Below are positions 45,000 through 54,902 of a stretch of DNA of 64,000 bases, in pieces. This DNA is from CAYOBW01 sp964402115 (GTDB taxonomy: Bacteria > Verrucomicrobiota > Kiritimatiellia > UBA8416 > CAYOBW01): contig CAYOBW010000009.1 in NCBI GenBank assembly GCA_964402115.1, forward strand, positions 1-64,000, written 5' to 3'. The notes below the pieces were generated by a model. It did no database searches. It was given only the letters and a program-made list of their open reading frames with translations, and had not been told where the DNA came from. The translations under genes and the position numbers were made by a program. The first letter of the stretch is position 1. Each line of letters begins with the position of its first letter.

Positions 45000-47716
45000 G
45001 GGCCCGGGCTGCGATTGCCTGTATCGTCGCGTGCGTGCTTTGCACCCGCCTGCTCGCGGCCGAAGCGCTTGTCGTGGTCCGGGACGGCAGGGCGGTTGCC
45101 GTGCAATACGCCGGCGCCGCCTGGGAGGAAGTCGGAGGCGGCCTCGCGGCGTCGGGGACCGGGCGGTTCCTTTACGCCGGCAAGCACCTTGGCGCGGGCG
45201 ACTTCCGCATCGCGGCGCGGCTGAAGCTCGAACGCCTGGACGGCACGGCGGCGGCATTTGTCATCACCGACAGCTATTTAGGATTCGACGGGGGCGGGCA
45301 GCGCTTCTTCGTAGAAGGCCCGCTCTTCGGCGGTCCGGCACGTTTGCTGGGTCCGGCCGAGGGAGTGGTGAAACCGGGGGCGGCCTTCACCTTCGAGGCC
45401 ATCCGCGAGCAGAGCGTCACGCGGTTCCTTATCGACGGCCGGGAGATCGCCCGCAAGGAGCAGTGGAACGGGGCCGTGGAGCGGATCGGCTTCCGGCCGT
45501 GGCGCAACCGAATGACGATTGCGCACTTCACCGTCGAGGGGAACCTGGTCACTCCGCCTCCGCCGTCCCGCCCCTTCGGCGAGCCCCTGTTCGTGAGCGG
45601 GCAGGACGGCTATCACACCTATCGCATCCCGGCGCTGGCCGTCACCACGCCAGGCACGGTGCTGGCCTTCTGCGAGGGGCGGAAGATCTCCGGGGGTGAC
45701 GCGGGCGATATCGACCTGCTGGTGAAGCGCTCCCGCGACCACGGCAAGACGTGGAGCGGTCAGCAGGTCGTCTGGGACAATGCCGGCAACACCTGCGGCA
45801 ATCCCTGCGCGGTGGCGGATCGCGACACTGGCACGATCTGGCTGCTGACCACGTGGAATCGCGGCGACGACCATGAGGGCGCAATTATCGCTGGAACCAG
45901 CAAGGACACGCGCCGGGTCTTTGTCACCCGCTCGACGGACGATGGCGCCTCGTGGGCGAAACCGGTCGAAATCACGGCCGCTGTGAAGCTCACGAACTGG
46001 ACCTGGTACGCCACCGGGCCGGGCAGCGGCATCCAGCTCGCCAACGGTCCGCACAAGGGCCGCCTCGTCATCCCCTGCGATCACATCGAGGCCGGTACGC
46101 AGCACTACTACTCGCACGTCATCTATTCGGACGACCACGGGCAATGCTGGCAGCTCGGCGGTTCGACGCCCAAGCACCAGGTCAACGAGTGCGAGGTCGT
46201 GGAGCTGGCTGGCGGCAAACTGATGCTGAATATGCGGAACTACGACCGCGCCAAGAAGAATCGGCAGGTGGCGGTCAGCGCGGACGGCGGGCTGACGTGG
46301 GGCGAACAGCGGTACGACGAGGCGCTGGTCGAGCCGATCTGCCAGGCCGCCGTCGAGCGCTGCCGCTGGCCGGCGGCTGGCCGGGACGGCGTGGTTCTGT
46401 TCAGCAACCCCGCCAGTCCGGCGGGGCGCGTCAACATGACCGTTCGCGCCAGCTTCGACGAAGGCCGGACCTGGCCGGTCTCCCGCGTGCTCCATTCCGG
46501 CCCCAGCGCCTATTCCGATCTGGCCGTGCTGGCGGACGGGCAGATCGCCTGCCTCTACGAGGGCGGTCCGGAGCGCCCCTACCAGGCGATCGTGTTCTGC
46601 CGTTTCCCGTTGGACACGCTGACGGCAACGGTCGAGCCTGGCCGCCTGCCGGTCGTGGACATATCCGCGGATACCAACCGTCACGTGGTCGTTGCCGCGG
46701 GCACGGGGTCGATATACCAGGGTCATCCCACGACGCTGTTGATGCCGGACGGCAAAACCCTGTTCTGCGTCTGGTCGGTCGGTCACGGCGGCCCGTGCGG
46801 CCCGCTGGCGCGCAGCGGCGACGGCGGATTGACGTGGACGCGGCTCGACGACCAGCTGCCCGCCGCGTTCCGGAAATACCGCAACTGCCCCAGCATCTAC
46901 CGCCTGGTTGACCCGCGCGGCACGGAGCGGCTATGGGTCTTCGCGGCGCAGCCACAGATGCCGCGCATCGTCAGCGAGGACGGCGGGGAGCACTGGGCGG
47001 AGATGCCGCCGCTGGGCTTCCCGTGCGTCATGACGTTCAGCTCGGTGGTGCGCCTCGCGGACGGGCGCTACGCCGGCCTCTACCACCGGGGGCCGGGGGG
47101 CGCAGACCGCACGCCGCTGGAGGTGCTGCAGACCGTCACAGCGGACGGCGGCGTGACGTGGAGCGAGCCGCGCGTCGTGGCGAAGGTCGCTGGCAAGAAC
47201 CCTTGCGAGCCCTTCGCCTTCCGCTCGCCGGACGACCGCGAGCTCTGCTGCCTGATGCGCGAGAACACCCACACGGGCCGCAGCCTCATGATGTTCAGCC
47301 GCGACGAGGCACAGACGTGGTCCCTGCCCGTCGATACGCCGTGGGGTCTGACCGGCGACCGGCACATGGGCGTGTACGCCCCTGACGGGCGGCTGGTGAT
47401 CGCCTTCCGCGACCAGGCCCCGGGCAGCCCGACCAAGGGCCACTTCGTCGCCTGGGTCGGCGCCTACGACGACATCCGGCTGGGCCGTCCGGGCCAGTAT
47501 CGGGTCAAACTCCTCCACAGCTTCGCCGGCGGCGATTGCGGTTATCCCGGCATGGAACGGCTGCCGGACGGAACCATCGTCGCCACGACGTACATCAAGT
47601 ATCGCGAGGGAACGGAGAGACACTCGGTCGTCAGCACTCGCTTCAGGCTGGCAGAAATCGACGACCGGCGCAACGCGGACGCGGCGCGCGGCGCGGCTGA
47701 GGGGGCGAAGCCATGA
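44996..47716 (+). CDS. Two-propeller sialidase with N-terminal lectin-like domain
   Basis: A 906-residue exported protein starting at a GTG that overlaps the lyase stop (GTGA). The signal peptide ([17 protein letters not shown]) is followed by a domain of about 165 residues shared with the next gene ([26 protein letters not shown]). The first propeller (about 190-550) is a GH33-type sialidase: YRIPAL (Arg of the triad), Asp boxes [32 protein letters not shown], catalytic Glu in NECEVVEL and Tyr in GPSAYSDL. A second BNR propeller (about 552-900; [24 protein letters not shown]) follows and may bind or cleave another sialoside. Confidence 0.88.
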   Translation: MRARAAIACIVACVLCTRLLAAEALVVVRDGRAVAVQYAGAAWEEVGGGLAASGTGRFLYAGKHLGAGDFRIAARLKLERLDGTAAAFVITDSYLGFDGGGQRFFVEGPLFGGPARLLGPAEGVVKPGAAFTFEAIREQSVTRFLIDGREIARKEQWNGAVERIGFRPWRNRMTIAHFTVEGNLVTPPPPSRPFGEPLFVSGQDGYHTYRIPALAVTTPGTVLAFCEGRKISGGDAGDIDLLVKRSRDHGKTWSGQQVVWDNAGNTCGNPCAVADRDTGTIWLLTTWNRGDDHEGAIIAGTSKDTRRVFVTRSTDDGASWAKPVEITAAVKLTNWTWYATGPGSGIQLANGPHKGRLVIPCDHIEAGTQHYYSHVIYSDDHGQCWQLGGSTPKHQVNECEVVELAGGKLMLNMRNYDRAKKNRQVAVSADGGLTWGEQRYDEALVEPICQAAVERCRWPAAGRDGVVLFSNPASPAGRVNMTVRASFDEGRTWPVSRVLHSGPSAYSDLAVLADGQIACLYEGGPERPYQAIVFCRFPLDTLTATVEPGRLPVVDISADTNRHVVVAAGTGSIYQGHPTTLLMPDGKTLFCVWSVGHGGPCGPLARSGDGGLTWTRLDDQLPAAFRKYRNCPSIYRLVDPRGTERLWVFAAQPQMPRIVSEDGGEHWAEMPPLGFPCVMTFSSVVRLADGRYAGLYHRGPGGADRTPLEVLQTVTADGGVTWSEPRVVAKVAGKNPCEPFAFRSPDDRELCCLMRENTHTGRSLMMFSRDEAQTWSLPVDTPWGLTGDRHMGVYAPDGRLVIAFRDQAPGSPTKGHFVAWVGAYDDIRLGRPGQYRVKLLHSFAGGDCGYPGMERLPDGTIVATTYIKYREGTERHSVVSTRFRLAEIDDRRNADAARGAAEGAKP

Positions 47717-49446
47717 AGCGAGCGGCAAGGATAGCGGTCGCGTTCATGTCGGGGCTTGCCGTGATTGCGGCGGCCGCGAACCTCCGCGCGGCCGCTACGC
47801 TTTTCATCGTTCAGGGCGGCAAGGCCATGGCGGTGCGGGACGCGGCGGGCTGGGCGAGCGCCGCCACCGGGCTGCGTTCGTCCGCCGGGGCGCGGGCAGT
47901 CCTGTCCGCGAAGGACCTCGGCCCGGGCGATTTTCGGATCGCGGCGCGGCTGAAGCTGGACCAGGTTGCGGCGACAGCCGCGTCGTTCACGCTCAACGAC
48001 AGCCATCTGGGCTTCGACGGACGCGGCGCCCGGAACCTCTTCCTCGAAGGGTCGCTCTTCGCGGGGCATGCGTTCTCCCCGGGCGCGGCGGACCTCGCGA
48101 TGAAGCCGGAGGCCTGGTTTGACCTGGAGGTGGCGCGCACGGGGGCGGTTACGCGGTTCCTGATCGACGGCCGCGAAATCGTGCGGCTGGACGGCTGGAC
48201 GGCCGCGGTGCGGAGCATCGGCTTCCGGCCCCATCGCAACCGCATGACGATCGAGCGCTTTGAGCTGTCTGGCCACCTGGTCGAACCGCCCGACTTCCTG
48301 GCCTGCGCGGACTACGACTGGAACTGGAGCAACGACGTGTTCAGGTCGCCGGACTTCCACGAGAAGGCGGTTGACCTGTTCCTGGGCAAGCCTGCATTCG
48401 AACAGACGCAGATCTTCCAAGGAAGTCGCTTGCCGAACATCGTCGTGGCCTTGGACGGTACGGTCATCGCCGGTTGGGGCGTGGACCGGGTGCGGATTCG
48501 GCGCAGCGAAGACGGCGGGAAGTCCTGGCAGGACGAGACGGAGCTGAGCAAGGGAATCATCGGCGGTGGCTTCACCGTGGACGAAATCTCCGGCGACCTG
48601 CTCGCCTTCGTCGAGGAGAAGCACCCGCCCGCGCGGGCGCACCTCTTCCGTTCGAAGGACCACGGCAAAACCTGGGCGGAGCAACCGTTCACGCTCCATC
48701 CCAACTCGCTCGGGCACGTGCTGGCCCTGTCGATGAACGAACACGGCATCACGATCCGGCGCGGTCAGTTCAAGGGCCGGTTGATCCGGCCCGCCCGCTG
48801 GTATGGCCGGATGATCTACCAGAAGGATTTCGGCACCCACTACACCAGCGCGATCTTCAGCGACGACGGCGGGAACACATGGAAGTCGGCCGAGCCGTTT
48901 CCCGAATGGGGCACCGGCGAAGCCTGCATCGCCGAGCTGTCCGACGGCACGCTGTACTACAACACGCGACGCCACTGGGCCCCGCGCGGCGAGGACGCGC
49001 TCTGGCGCTACTCGGCGGAGAGTCGGGACGGCGGCGCGACCTGGCAGAACGCGCAGCGGTCCAAGGTTCTGCCCGACGGCAACCAGAACACCACGTACGG
49101 CCTCATGGGCGGCCTGGTCCGCCTGCCGGTGCTGGGCCGCGACATCCTGCTCTTTAGCAACATCGTCCACCCAAGCAGCCGCCAGAACGGCCACGTCTGG
49201 GCCAGCTTCGACGGGGGACTCACGTGGCCGATCCGCCGGCAGGTGTTCGAGGGCGCCTTCGCGTATTCCGCTCTGAATGCCGGCCGTCCCGGCACGCCGT
49301 CCGCGGGCTGGATCTACCTGCTCTACGAGGGCGGCCCGGAAGGCGGCGGCACCCTGGCCCGTTTCAACCTGGCTTGGGTGCTGGGCGGCGAGAAGACTGG
49401 CGATGGCGAATTGCCGGACTGGGCGAAGGGCGCCTCCGGCCCCTGA
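47713..49446 (+). CDS. Sialidase-family protein with the same N-terminal domain
   Basis: A 577-residue exported protein whose ATG overlaps the previous stop (ATGA). After the signal peptide, residues about 27-190 are clearly paralogous to the N-terminus of the upstream sialidase ([41 protein letters not shown]). The propeller has [32 protein letters not shown] and SFDGGLTW boxes. The RIP position reads SRLPN, catalytic Glu would be in GEACIAEL and Tyr in FAYSAL. The changed RIP motif may mean altered specificity within exo-sialidase-like enzymes. Confidence 0.82.
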   Translation: MKRAARIAVAFMSGLAVIAAAANLRAAATLFIVQGGKAMAVRDAAGWASAATGLRSSAGARAVLSAKDLGPGDFRIAARLKLDQVAATAASFTLNDSHLGFDGRGARNLFLEGSLFAGHAFSPGAADLAMKPEAWFDLEVARTGAVTRFLIDGREIVRLDGWTAAVRSIGFRPHRNRMTIERFELSGHLVEPPDFLACADYDWNWSNDVFRSPDFHEKAVDLFLGKPAFEQTQIFQGSRLPNIVVALDGTVIAGWGVDRVRIRRSEDGGKSWQDETELSKGIIGGGFTVDEISGDLLAFVEEKHPPARAHLFRSKDHGKTWAEQPFTLHPNSLGHVLALSMNEHGITIRRGQFKGRLIRPARWYGRMIYQKDFGTHYTSAIFSDDGGNTWKSAEPFPEWGTGEACIAELSDGTLYYNTRRHWAPRGEDALWRYSAESRDGGATWQNAQRSKVLPDGNQNTTYGLMGGLVRLPVLGRDILLFSNIVHPSSRQNGHVWASFDGGLTWPIRRQVFEGAFAYSALNAGRPGTPSAGWIYLLYEGGPEGGGTLARFNLAWVLGGEKTGDGELPDWAKGASGP

Positions 49447-49498
49447 CCCAATCGCGAATTCGGAACGGGCGAGCCTTCAAAGCACGGGAGTCAGAGTG

Positions 49499-52282
49499 AT
49501 GCAGGCAATCGGAATGAAAACGGCGATCGCGGTCGGTTTCGCGGCGCTGTTGGCTGGGCCGGGACACTCCATGGAGGCGATGCCTTCGATCTCGGTGCAG
49601 GATGCGACGTTCGCTCCGGTGTTGCTGGATGGCGGAAAGCCGTCGGCGACAGCGGACGAACTATCCGTTGCTGCTGACAACCCCGCCGTTTCGGTGGTCG
49701 TCGACCTTGCCTCCGAATCGGCCTGGACTATTCGCTGCGACAACGGTCCGGCGAGGTCCATCAAGGTCACGGCGGGCGGGTGGAACTCGGATCAGCAGTC
49801 GCCGCAGATACCGTCGGCAGCGGTGAAGGACCATGTCGTCTATGAACGCCCGATCACGATTCCCGTGGAGGCCAAAGACCGGACCGTGACGCTTCAGTTC
49901 GGCGGCTGCAACTACGGCGCCGAGGTCTGGCTGGACGACAGGAAGATCACCGAACATACCGGCCCGATGACGCCGTTCGAAGCCGACCTGACCGGCATCG
50001 CCGAGCCCGGCACTACTCATCGGCTTCGCGTGAAGGCGTACACGAAGCAGCACTACGGCACGCCTCCCATCGTGCCGGCGCCATTCGATTTCAACAAAGG
50101 TGCTTCGACGTGTCCCAAGCATTGGAACGATCAGACAAAGTTCGCCTACGGCCTGATCGGGTACGTCCGGCTCGTCGTGTTGCCTGCGGTGTATGTGTCG
50201 GATGTGTTCGTGCAACCGTCTGTCGCGAAGAAACAAATCGCTTGCGATGTGTGGATTTCCAACAGTACCAGGAACGTCCGACGCGTCGAATTGGCCGGTG
50301 CGTTTTCGGCTTGGAATGGCAAATCGTGGACTTATCCGGCCGTGCCCGGACGGGAAGTCGAAGTACCGGCAGGCCAAACGGTGAAGGTGACGCTGGCCGG
50401 TATCCCGTGGACACTCGGCTCAGACAGTTACTGGTGGCCCAACATCCCGTTCCGGGAAGATTACGCAGCGACGCTGCACTGGCTGAATCTGTCGTTGCGC
50501 GAGGGCGGCAAGACCGTTGCGGAGAAACGTCAGCGGTTCGGATTTGTCGAGCATGGTGAGGGGGAATTCCACTACACGGTCAACGGCGTCCGTTACACCA
50601 GCTTCAGCGATAGCAACAGTTACGGGCAGGTCGGCGAGTACGATTGCTGGACGGAGACGCCATGCTTCCAGCGGCCGCACGGCAACGTCAAAGGCTGCCC
50701 GGAAACGTGGAGGCGCTATCAGCGGCTAGGCTTCAATTCGATGCGACTCTCTACCAGTGTGCCGACCGAGACCATGCTGGATACCGCCGACGAAGCCGGC
50801 TACATGCTGATTCCCGAGGGCGGTTCATGGGGCAATCGTACCGCGACCTTCCACCGTCAGCACTTCGGCCGGCAGTTGCAGGACATGATCCGCGTTGCGC
50901 GCAATCATCCCTCCGTCGCGCGCTACTCCATCTGCAACGAACCGCGCGAACCGCGCGATGCCAACTGGGTTTGGCGCGGCGCGATTGACGACGCACACGC
51001 CGCCGACGCCACGCGCCCGTTGGTCATGGAAACGCATCACCAAGGCACCGGTCGGGTGGAAGGTCTGGCGAGCGGCGCGCATGCCTTCCTTATTCAACAT
51101 TACGACCCGATCGACAAGGTCGGTGCCGGCAAGGGCATCCGTAGCATGGGCGAAAGCGACTGGGGTACGGACCTGCTGGGCAGCTTTGCCGTGAATGCGC
51201 GGAAGTACCGCCAGAACGATTGGGCGCACTTCGCGCCGTGGAGCATGGTCAATTTCTGGCCAAATCTTCTGGAGGGGATGAGTCACGTGCGGCATCCGTG
51301 GAAAGCCAACAATCACGCGGACCGAACTGATGGCGTGGACGGCTGGAACTCGCCGATTGTCAAATTCCTTCAGCGCAGCCTGCACCCGTATCTGATCCAG
51401 GACCTCGGCCTGCTCGCGGAGAACCCGGGTCCGCCCCGCGGCCACGAGAAGGGGCAGGCTGAATGGCCCTATCAATTCCCGTCCGCGGTTGCCGGACGGT
51501 CCGTCGAGCGCGACGTGCACGTGTTTAACGGCGGTCTCGCCGGCAACCAGGTCACCCTGCGGTGGACGGCGCGCTGGGACTCGGCGACCGGCTCCGAAGC
51601 GGTAAAAGGCGGGGTGATCCCCTGCGAGATCGAGCCCGGTTTTCACGCGACCAAGACGATCATGTTCACCGTGCCGAGAATTGAGCAGGACAACCGGAAA
51701 CTCTACCTCGTCTTGGAGTCCATCCTGGCCGGCCAGAGCGTTTTCCGCAGCGAGGAAACCTGCTTGAACGTCGTCACTCGCAAAGTCGAACCGGCTGCGG
51801 CGTTCTTGGGCGATAAGGAGACGCAGGCCACATCCGGTTCTGACGGCTACGAGTTGGTTGGGCACGAATCCAAGCTGCCGGCCTATGCGGGGTTGAACTG
51901 GTCGGAAGGCGCGGTGTGGATCTACAACAAGGCCACAGACGAGCCCCGTGCCCTGGCCTACTTCGCCAACCCGCCCACCGGGAAAGACCGCATCGCCGCC
52001 TGCCGGTACGGCGAGGAAGTCACATTTACCCTCGATGCGGGACAGGCCCCGCGTCGACTGACTCTCTATGTTGTCGACTACGATACCAAGGCCCGCAAGC
52101 AGACCGTCGAAATCCTTGACGCGATAACCGGTCAGGAGCTGGACAAGCAGCTGGTTGAGCAGTTCGACCAGGGCCGGTATCTGAGCTGGACTATCCACGG
52201 CGGGGTGAGGGTCATCGTCCGCAAACTCGCCGGCAACAACGCTGTCATCAGTGGGGTCTTCCTCGATCCGATGCCCCAATGA
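49499..52282 (+). CDS. GH2 family glycoside hydrolase
   Basis: A 927-residue exported enzyme. A signal peptide (TAIAVGFAALLAGPGHS) precedes the GH2 architecture: sugar-binding sandwich (QFGGCNYGAEVWLDDRKITEH), immunoglobulin-like domain and TIM barrel. The barrel carries the acid/base Glu481 in ICNEPREP and the nucleophile candidate Glu552 in GESDWG. C-terminal beta domains follow. GH2 members include beta-galactosidases, beta-mannosidases and beta-glucuronidases. Within a sialate operon, beta-galactosidase action on desialylated glycans would make sense, but the specificity is inferred from context. Confidence 0.85.
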   Translation: MQAIGMKTAIAVGFAALLAGPGHSMEAMPSISVQDATFAPVLLDGGKPSATADELSVAADNPAVSVVVDLASESAWTIRCDNGPARSIKVTAGGWNSDQQSPQIPSAAVKDHVVYERPITIPVEAKDRTVTLQFGGCNYGAEVWLDDRKITEHTGPMTPFEADLTGIAEPGTTHRLRVKAYTKQHYGTPPIVPAPFDFNKGASTCPKHWNDQTKFAYGLIGYVRLVVLPAVYVSDVFVQPSVAKKQIACDVWISNSTRNVRRVELAGAFSAWNGKSWTYPAVPGREVEVPAGQTVKVTLAGIPWTLGSDSYWWPNIPFREDYAATLHWLNLSLREGGKTVAEKRQRFGFVEHGEGEFHYTVNGVRYTSFSDSNSYGQVGEYDCWTETPCFQRPHGNVKGCPETWRRYQRLGFNSMRLSTSVPTETMLDTADEAGYMLIPEGGSWGNRTATFHRQHFGRQLQDMIRVARNHPSVARYSICNEPREPRDANWVWRGAIDDAHAADATRPLVMETHHQGTGRVEGLASGAHAFLIQHYDPIDKVGAGKGIRSMGESDWGTDLLGSFAVNARKYRQNDWAHFAPWSMVNFWPNLLEGMSHVRHPWKANNHADRTDGVDGWNSPIVKFLQRSLHPYLIQDLGLLAENPGPPRGHEKGQAEWPYQFPSAVAGRSVERDVHVFNGGLAGNQVTLRWTARWDSATGSEAVKGGVIPCEIEPGFHATKTIMFTVPRIEQDNRKLYLVLESILAGQSVFRSEETCLNVVTRKVEPAAAFLGDKETQATSGSDGYELVGHESKLPAYAGLNWSEGAVWIYNKATDEPRALAYFANPPTGKDRIAACRYGEEVTFTLDAGQAPRRLTLYVVDYDTKARKQTVEILDAITGQELDKQLVEQFDQGRYLSWTIHGGVRVIVRKLAGNNAVISGVFLDPMPQ

Positions 52283-52313
52283 TGCGCACAGAATCGAGAA
52301 GCAGGACAAGAGC

Positions 52314-53387
52314 ATGAACTCGAAAGAACGCGTGATGACGGCGGTCCAACTCGGCCAGCCGGACCGGGTACCCATCGACCTGCTGCCCAACAAGTGGGTG
52401 GCCGAGCGGTTGTACCGTGACCTCGGCACGCGCACGCACCGCGAATTGCTGGAGCGCCTCCACGTCGACATGGTGGATCTGCGCGGCGTCGTGGATCCGC
52501 CGTACCGGGGACCGATCCCGCTGTCGAGCGAACGGGGCGATGGCGTGCGCGAGAACTACTGGGGCTGGCGGCAGAAGGTCGTGCAGACGGCGACCGGTCC
52601 TGAAGAGTGCTTCGTCGAGTTCGTGCTGGCCGAAGCCGCGTCAATCGAGGACCTCGAGCGGCATCGCTGGCCCAGTCCGGATTGGTTCGATTTCTCGGAC
52701 TTCGCCGCGCGACTCGAGCCGTGGCAGGACTTCGCCGTCATGGCTAGCGGCCCCAGCGTCTTCCAGCATGCCACCTTCCTGCGAGGCATCGACAACCTGC
52801 TAGTGGACATGGCCGCCGAGCCGGAAATGGCGCATTGGTTGATGGATCGCTTCACGAACTTCTACCTGGCGTACTTCGATCGCATGCTGACCGCCGCCCG
52901 GGGCCGCATCGACATCCTGCGGGCGGCGGACGACATGGGGACCCAGCGCGGGCTGATCGTCAGCCCTGAGATGTTCAGGACATTCGTCGCCCCCCGGCTG
53001 AAGAAGCTGGCCGATCTCGCGCACAGTCACGGCGTGAAGTTCATGTTCCACTCGTGCGGGGCGATTCGGCCGCTCATCGAGGACCTGATCGAGATCGGCG
53101 TGGATATCCTGGATCCGCTGCAGGCCGCGGCTGAGGGCATGAACCCCCAGGTTCTGAAAGACACGTACGGCACCCGCATCTGCCTGCACGGTGGCATCTG
53201 CACGCAGTTCCTGTTGCCGCGCGGCACGCCGGACGAGGTGCGCGGCGAGGTGCGGCGGCGCCTGGGCATCCTGGGCAAGGGCGGCGGCTATATCCTTGCG
53301 CCCTGTCACGTGCTGCAAACCGATGTGCCCACGGACAACATCCTGGCGATGTCCGACGCGGGGCTGGAAGCCGGGCGCTACGTGTGA
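52314..53387 (+). CDS. Uroporphyrinogen decarboxylase-family protein (MtaA-like methyltransferase)
   Basis: A 357-residue cytoplasmic protein of the UroD superfamily, start supported by AGGA 8 bases upstream. It has the features of zinc-dependent corrinoid:thiol methyltransferases: FHSCGAIRPLIEDLIEIGVD with His246 and Cys248, and a distal Cys331 in LAPCHVLQTD, giving an H-x-C...C zinc site at MtaA-like spacing. True UroD residues for porphyrin decarboxylation are not evident. Its last-but-one position in a sialate operon is unusual. It could accept methyl groups from a methylated sugar or aglycone, but no corrinoid protein is present in the window. Confidence 0.8.
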   Translation: MNSKERVMTAVQLGQPDRVPIDLLPNKWVAERLYRDLGTRTHRELLERLHVDMVDLRGVVDPPYRGPIPLSSERGDGVRENYWGWRQKVVQTATGPEECFVEFVLAEAASIEDLERHRWPSPDWFDFSDFAARLEPWQDFAVMASGPSVFQHATFLRGIDNLLVDMAAEPEMAHWLMDRFTNFYLAYFDRMLTAARGRIDILRAADDMGTQRGLIVSPEMFRTFVAPRLKKLADLAHSHGVKFMFHSCGAIRPLIEDLIEIGVDILDPLQAAAEGMNPQVLKDTYGTRICLHGGICTQFLLPRGTPDEVRGEVRRRLGILGKGGGYILAPCHVLQTDVPTDNILAMSDAGLEAGRYV

Positions 53388-53400
53388 CAAAGGAAGTGCC

Positions 53401-54339
53401 ATGAAACCTCTGCCATCCGACCGCGTCCGTGGTAACTGGGCGACGCTGTTGTCGGCATGGAACGCGGACGACTCGCTCGACCTCGGGCGCGTGGCGGCCG
53501 AGATCGATGCCCTGATCGGGATGCGGGTGGATGGCATCTACTCGAACGGCACGGCCGGCGAATTTCACACGCAGACCGAGGCCGAATTCGACCTGATTTC
53601 CGAATGTCTCGCGGGAAAGTGCAGCGCAGCCGGGCTGCCGTTCCAGCTCGGGGTCAGCCACATGAGCGCGCAGATTTCCCGGGAGCGGCTGCGCCGGATT
53701 GTCGCCCTGGCGCCGGGCGCCGTGCAGGTGATCCTGCCGGATTGGTTTCCCGTGACCGAGGACGAAGCGGTGGCCTTCCTGGAGCGGATGGCGGACGTGG
53801 CGGGCGGCATCGGCCTCGTGCTCTACAATCCGCCGCACGCCAAGCGGGTGTGGCGTCCGGAGGCCATCGGCCGGCTGGCCGCGCGCGTGCCTGCGCTGAT
53901 CGGGCTCAAGACGGCCGGGGGCGACGACGCCTGGTACGCGGAGATGCGCCAGCACCTGGCCCGGCTCAGCGTCTTCGTGCCGGGGCACCTCCTGGCCAGC
54001 GGCGTCCGGCGCGGCGCCTGCGGCGCCTACTCGAACGTGGCGTGCCTGAACCCCGCCGCCGCCCAGCGCTGGACCGACCAGATGCAGTCCGACATGCCGG
54101 CGGCGCTGGAAGTGGAGCAGCGGCTGCGGCGGTTCATGGACGGGTACATCGCGCCCTTCATCGCCGAACAGCGGTACTGCAACGCCGCCTGCGACCGGTT
54201 CATGGCCCTGCTCGGCGGCTGGGCGGATGTCGGCGCCCGCATGCGCTGGCCCTACCGCTCGATTCCGGCGGAGGAAGCGGAACGTATCCGCCCCGCGGCA
54301 CAGGCGCTGATCCCGGAGTTCGTGACCCAGTTCAACTAA
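53401..54339 (+). CDS. Second DapA-superfamily aldolase/lyase
   Basis: A 312-residue protein of the dihydrodipicolinate synthase/N-acetylneuraminate lyase superfamily, diverged from the lyase at 44094. It has GIYSNGTAGEFHTQTEAE in place of GGTTGE, Tyr142 in LVLYNPPHAK and the Schiff-base Lys170 in IGLKTAGGD. It starts 13 bases after the UroD-like gene with AAGGAAG upstream and closes the operon. Possible substrates are a modified sialic acid or a 2-keto-3-deoxy sugar acid. The substrate cannot be set from sequence. Followed by a GGGCG/CGCCC hairpin near 54347. Confidence 0.82.
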   Translation: MKPLPSDRVRGNWATLLSAWNADDSLDLGRVAAEIDALIGMRVDGIYSNGTAGEFHTQTEAEFDLISECLAGKCSAAGLPFQLGVSHMSAQISRERLRRIVALAPGAVQVILPDWFPVTEDEAVAFLERMADVAGGIGLVLYNPPHAKRVWRPEAIGRLAARVPALIGLKTAGGDDAWYAEMRQHLARLSVFVPGHLLASGVRRGACGAYSNVACLNPAAAQRWTDQMQSDMPAALEVEQRLRRFMDGYIAPFIAEQRYCNAACDRFMALLGGWADVGARMRWPYRSIPAEEAERIRPAAQALIPEFVTQFN

Positions 54340-54644
54340 AGGGTGGTGGGCGTGCTTCGCCCGCAACGCTGCCTTCGAAACCCACACCCTGAACGTTGGC
54401 AGTAACGAGAGAATGTGGCTGGAGTTGAATCGCCCTCAGTGAGTGCCGTGGACGTTCCTTGGCGGGGACTTCCGCACGCCCTATCTATCGATTCCTCTCC
54501 CGCCGTCGTCAGCGCCGGTCGGATACCGGCGCCACGGGGGAGGCGGGCGGGTGCTGCCATGCGGCGCGGGTATCTGACCCGCGCGCGGAAAGAGAGGAAC
54601 GGAGGTGCGGCTGCCGTGACCTGCGGTGCGCAGAACCGCACGCT

Positions 54645-54696
54645 CCGCTGTTCCTGATCGGCTATCTCGTCTGACCGCGCGAGCTGCTCACGCTGG
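54645..54696 (+). pseudogene. Duplicated 3' end of the AAA/DUF4143 ATPase gene
   Basis: These 52 bases match 56073-56123 with only a few differences. They encode the same last residues (FLIGYLV, then TGA) and extend about 20 bases past the stop. Nothing upstream matches the ATPase body. It is either the remnant of an older copy or one arm of a duplication flanking the present ATPase gene. Confidence 0.75.
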
Positions 54697-54759
54697 AGCC
54701 GGCCGTCCCCGGCCGGTAGCCCGCGGGGCGCATGAGGCATAACGGCGGCGGACCGCCGT
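54695..54759. repeat. Dispersed palindromes (copies shared with 57903-57957)
   Basis: The element GGAGCCGGCCGTCCCCGG plus CGGTAG (54695-54719) and a second palindrome with ACGGCGG/CCGCCGT arms (54742-54759). Both modules recur in the MITE-like element at 57864-57991, where their order is reversed. Confidence 0.7.
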
Positions 54760-54902
54760 CTCCATGTCGGCGGGTTGGCATTGCCGCTTCAGAGCGGGTC
54801 TCCTAGCGTCGTTCAGAAACACACGCCATGATGTATTATAGCAAATGATTTGACAAGATGTCATACATTGCGGCAGGCTGTTACCCAAGAAAGCGAATAA
54901 CA

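Larger units (their letters stand above)
54340..54857. other. Gene-free interval rich in repeat fragments
   Basis: It contains a GGGCG/CGCCC hairpin (54347-54361), a copy of the 3' end of the ATPase gene (54645-54696), two dispersed palindromes (54695-54759) and a short AT-rich stretch with a TATTAT box at 54829-54834 before the ATPase. Short open frames here show no domain. Confidence 0.65.

Noticed and set aside
52314..53387. Calling the UroD-family gene hemE
   Set aside because: It has an H-x-C...C metal site and lies outside any heme gene context. It fits the methyltransferase branch better.
53401..54339. Calling the second DapA-type protein a true dihydrodipicolinate synthase
   Set aside because: The usual GGTTGE loop is changed (NGTAGE) and the context is catabolic. 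Only superfamily-level assignment is safe.
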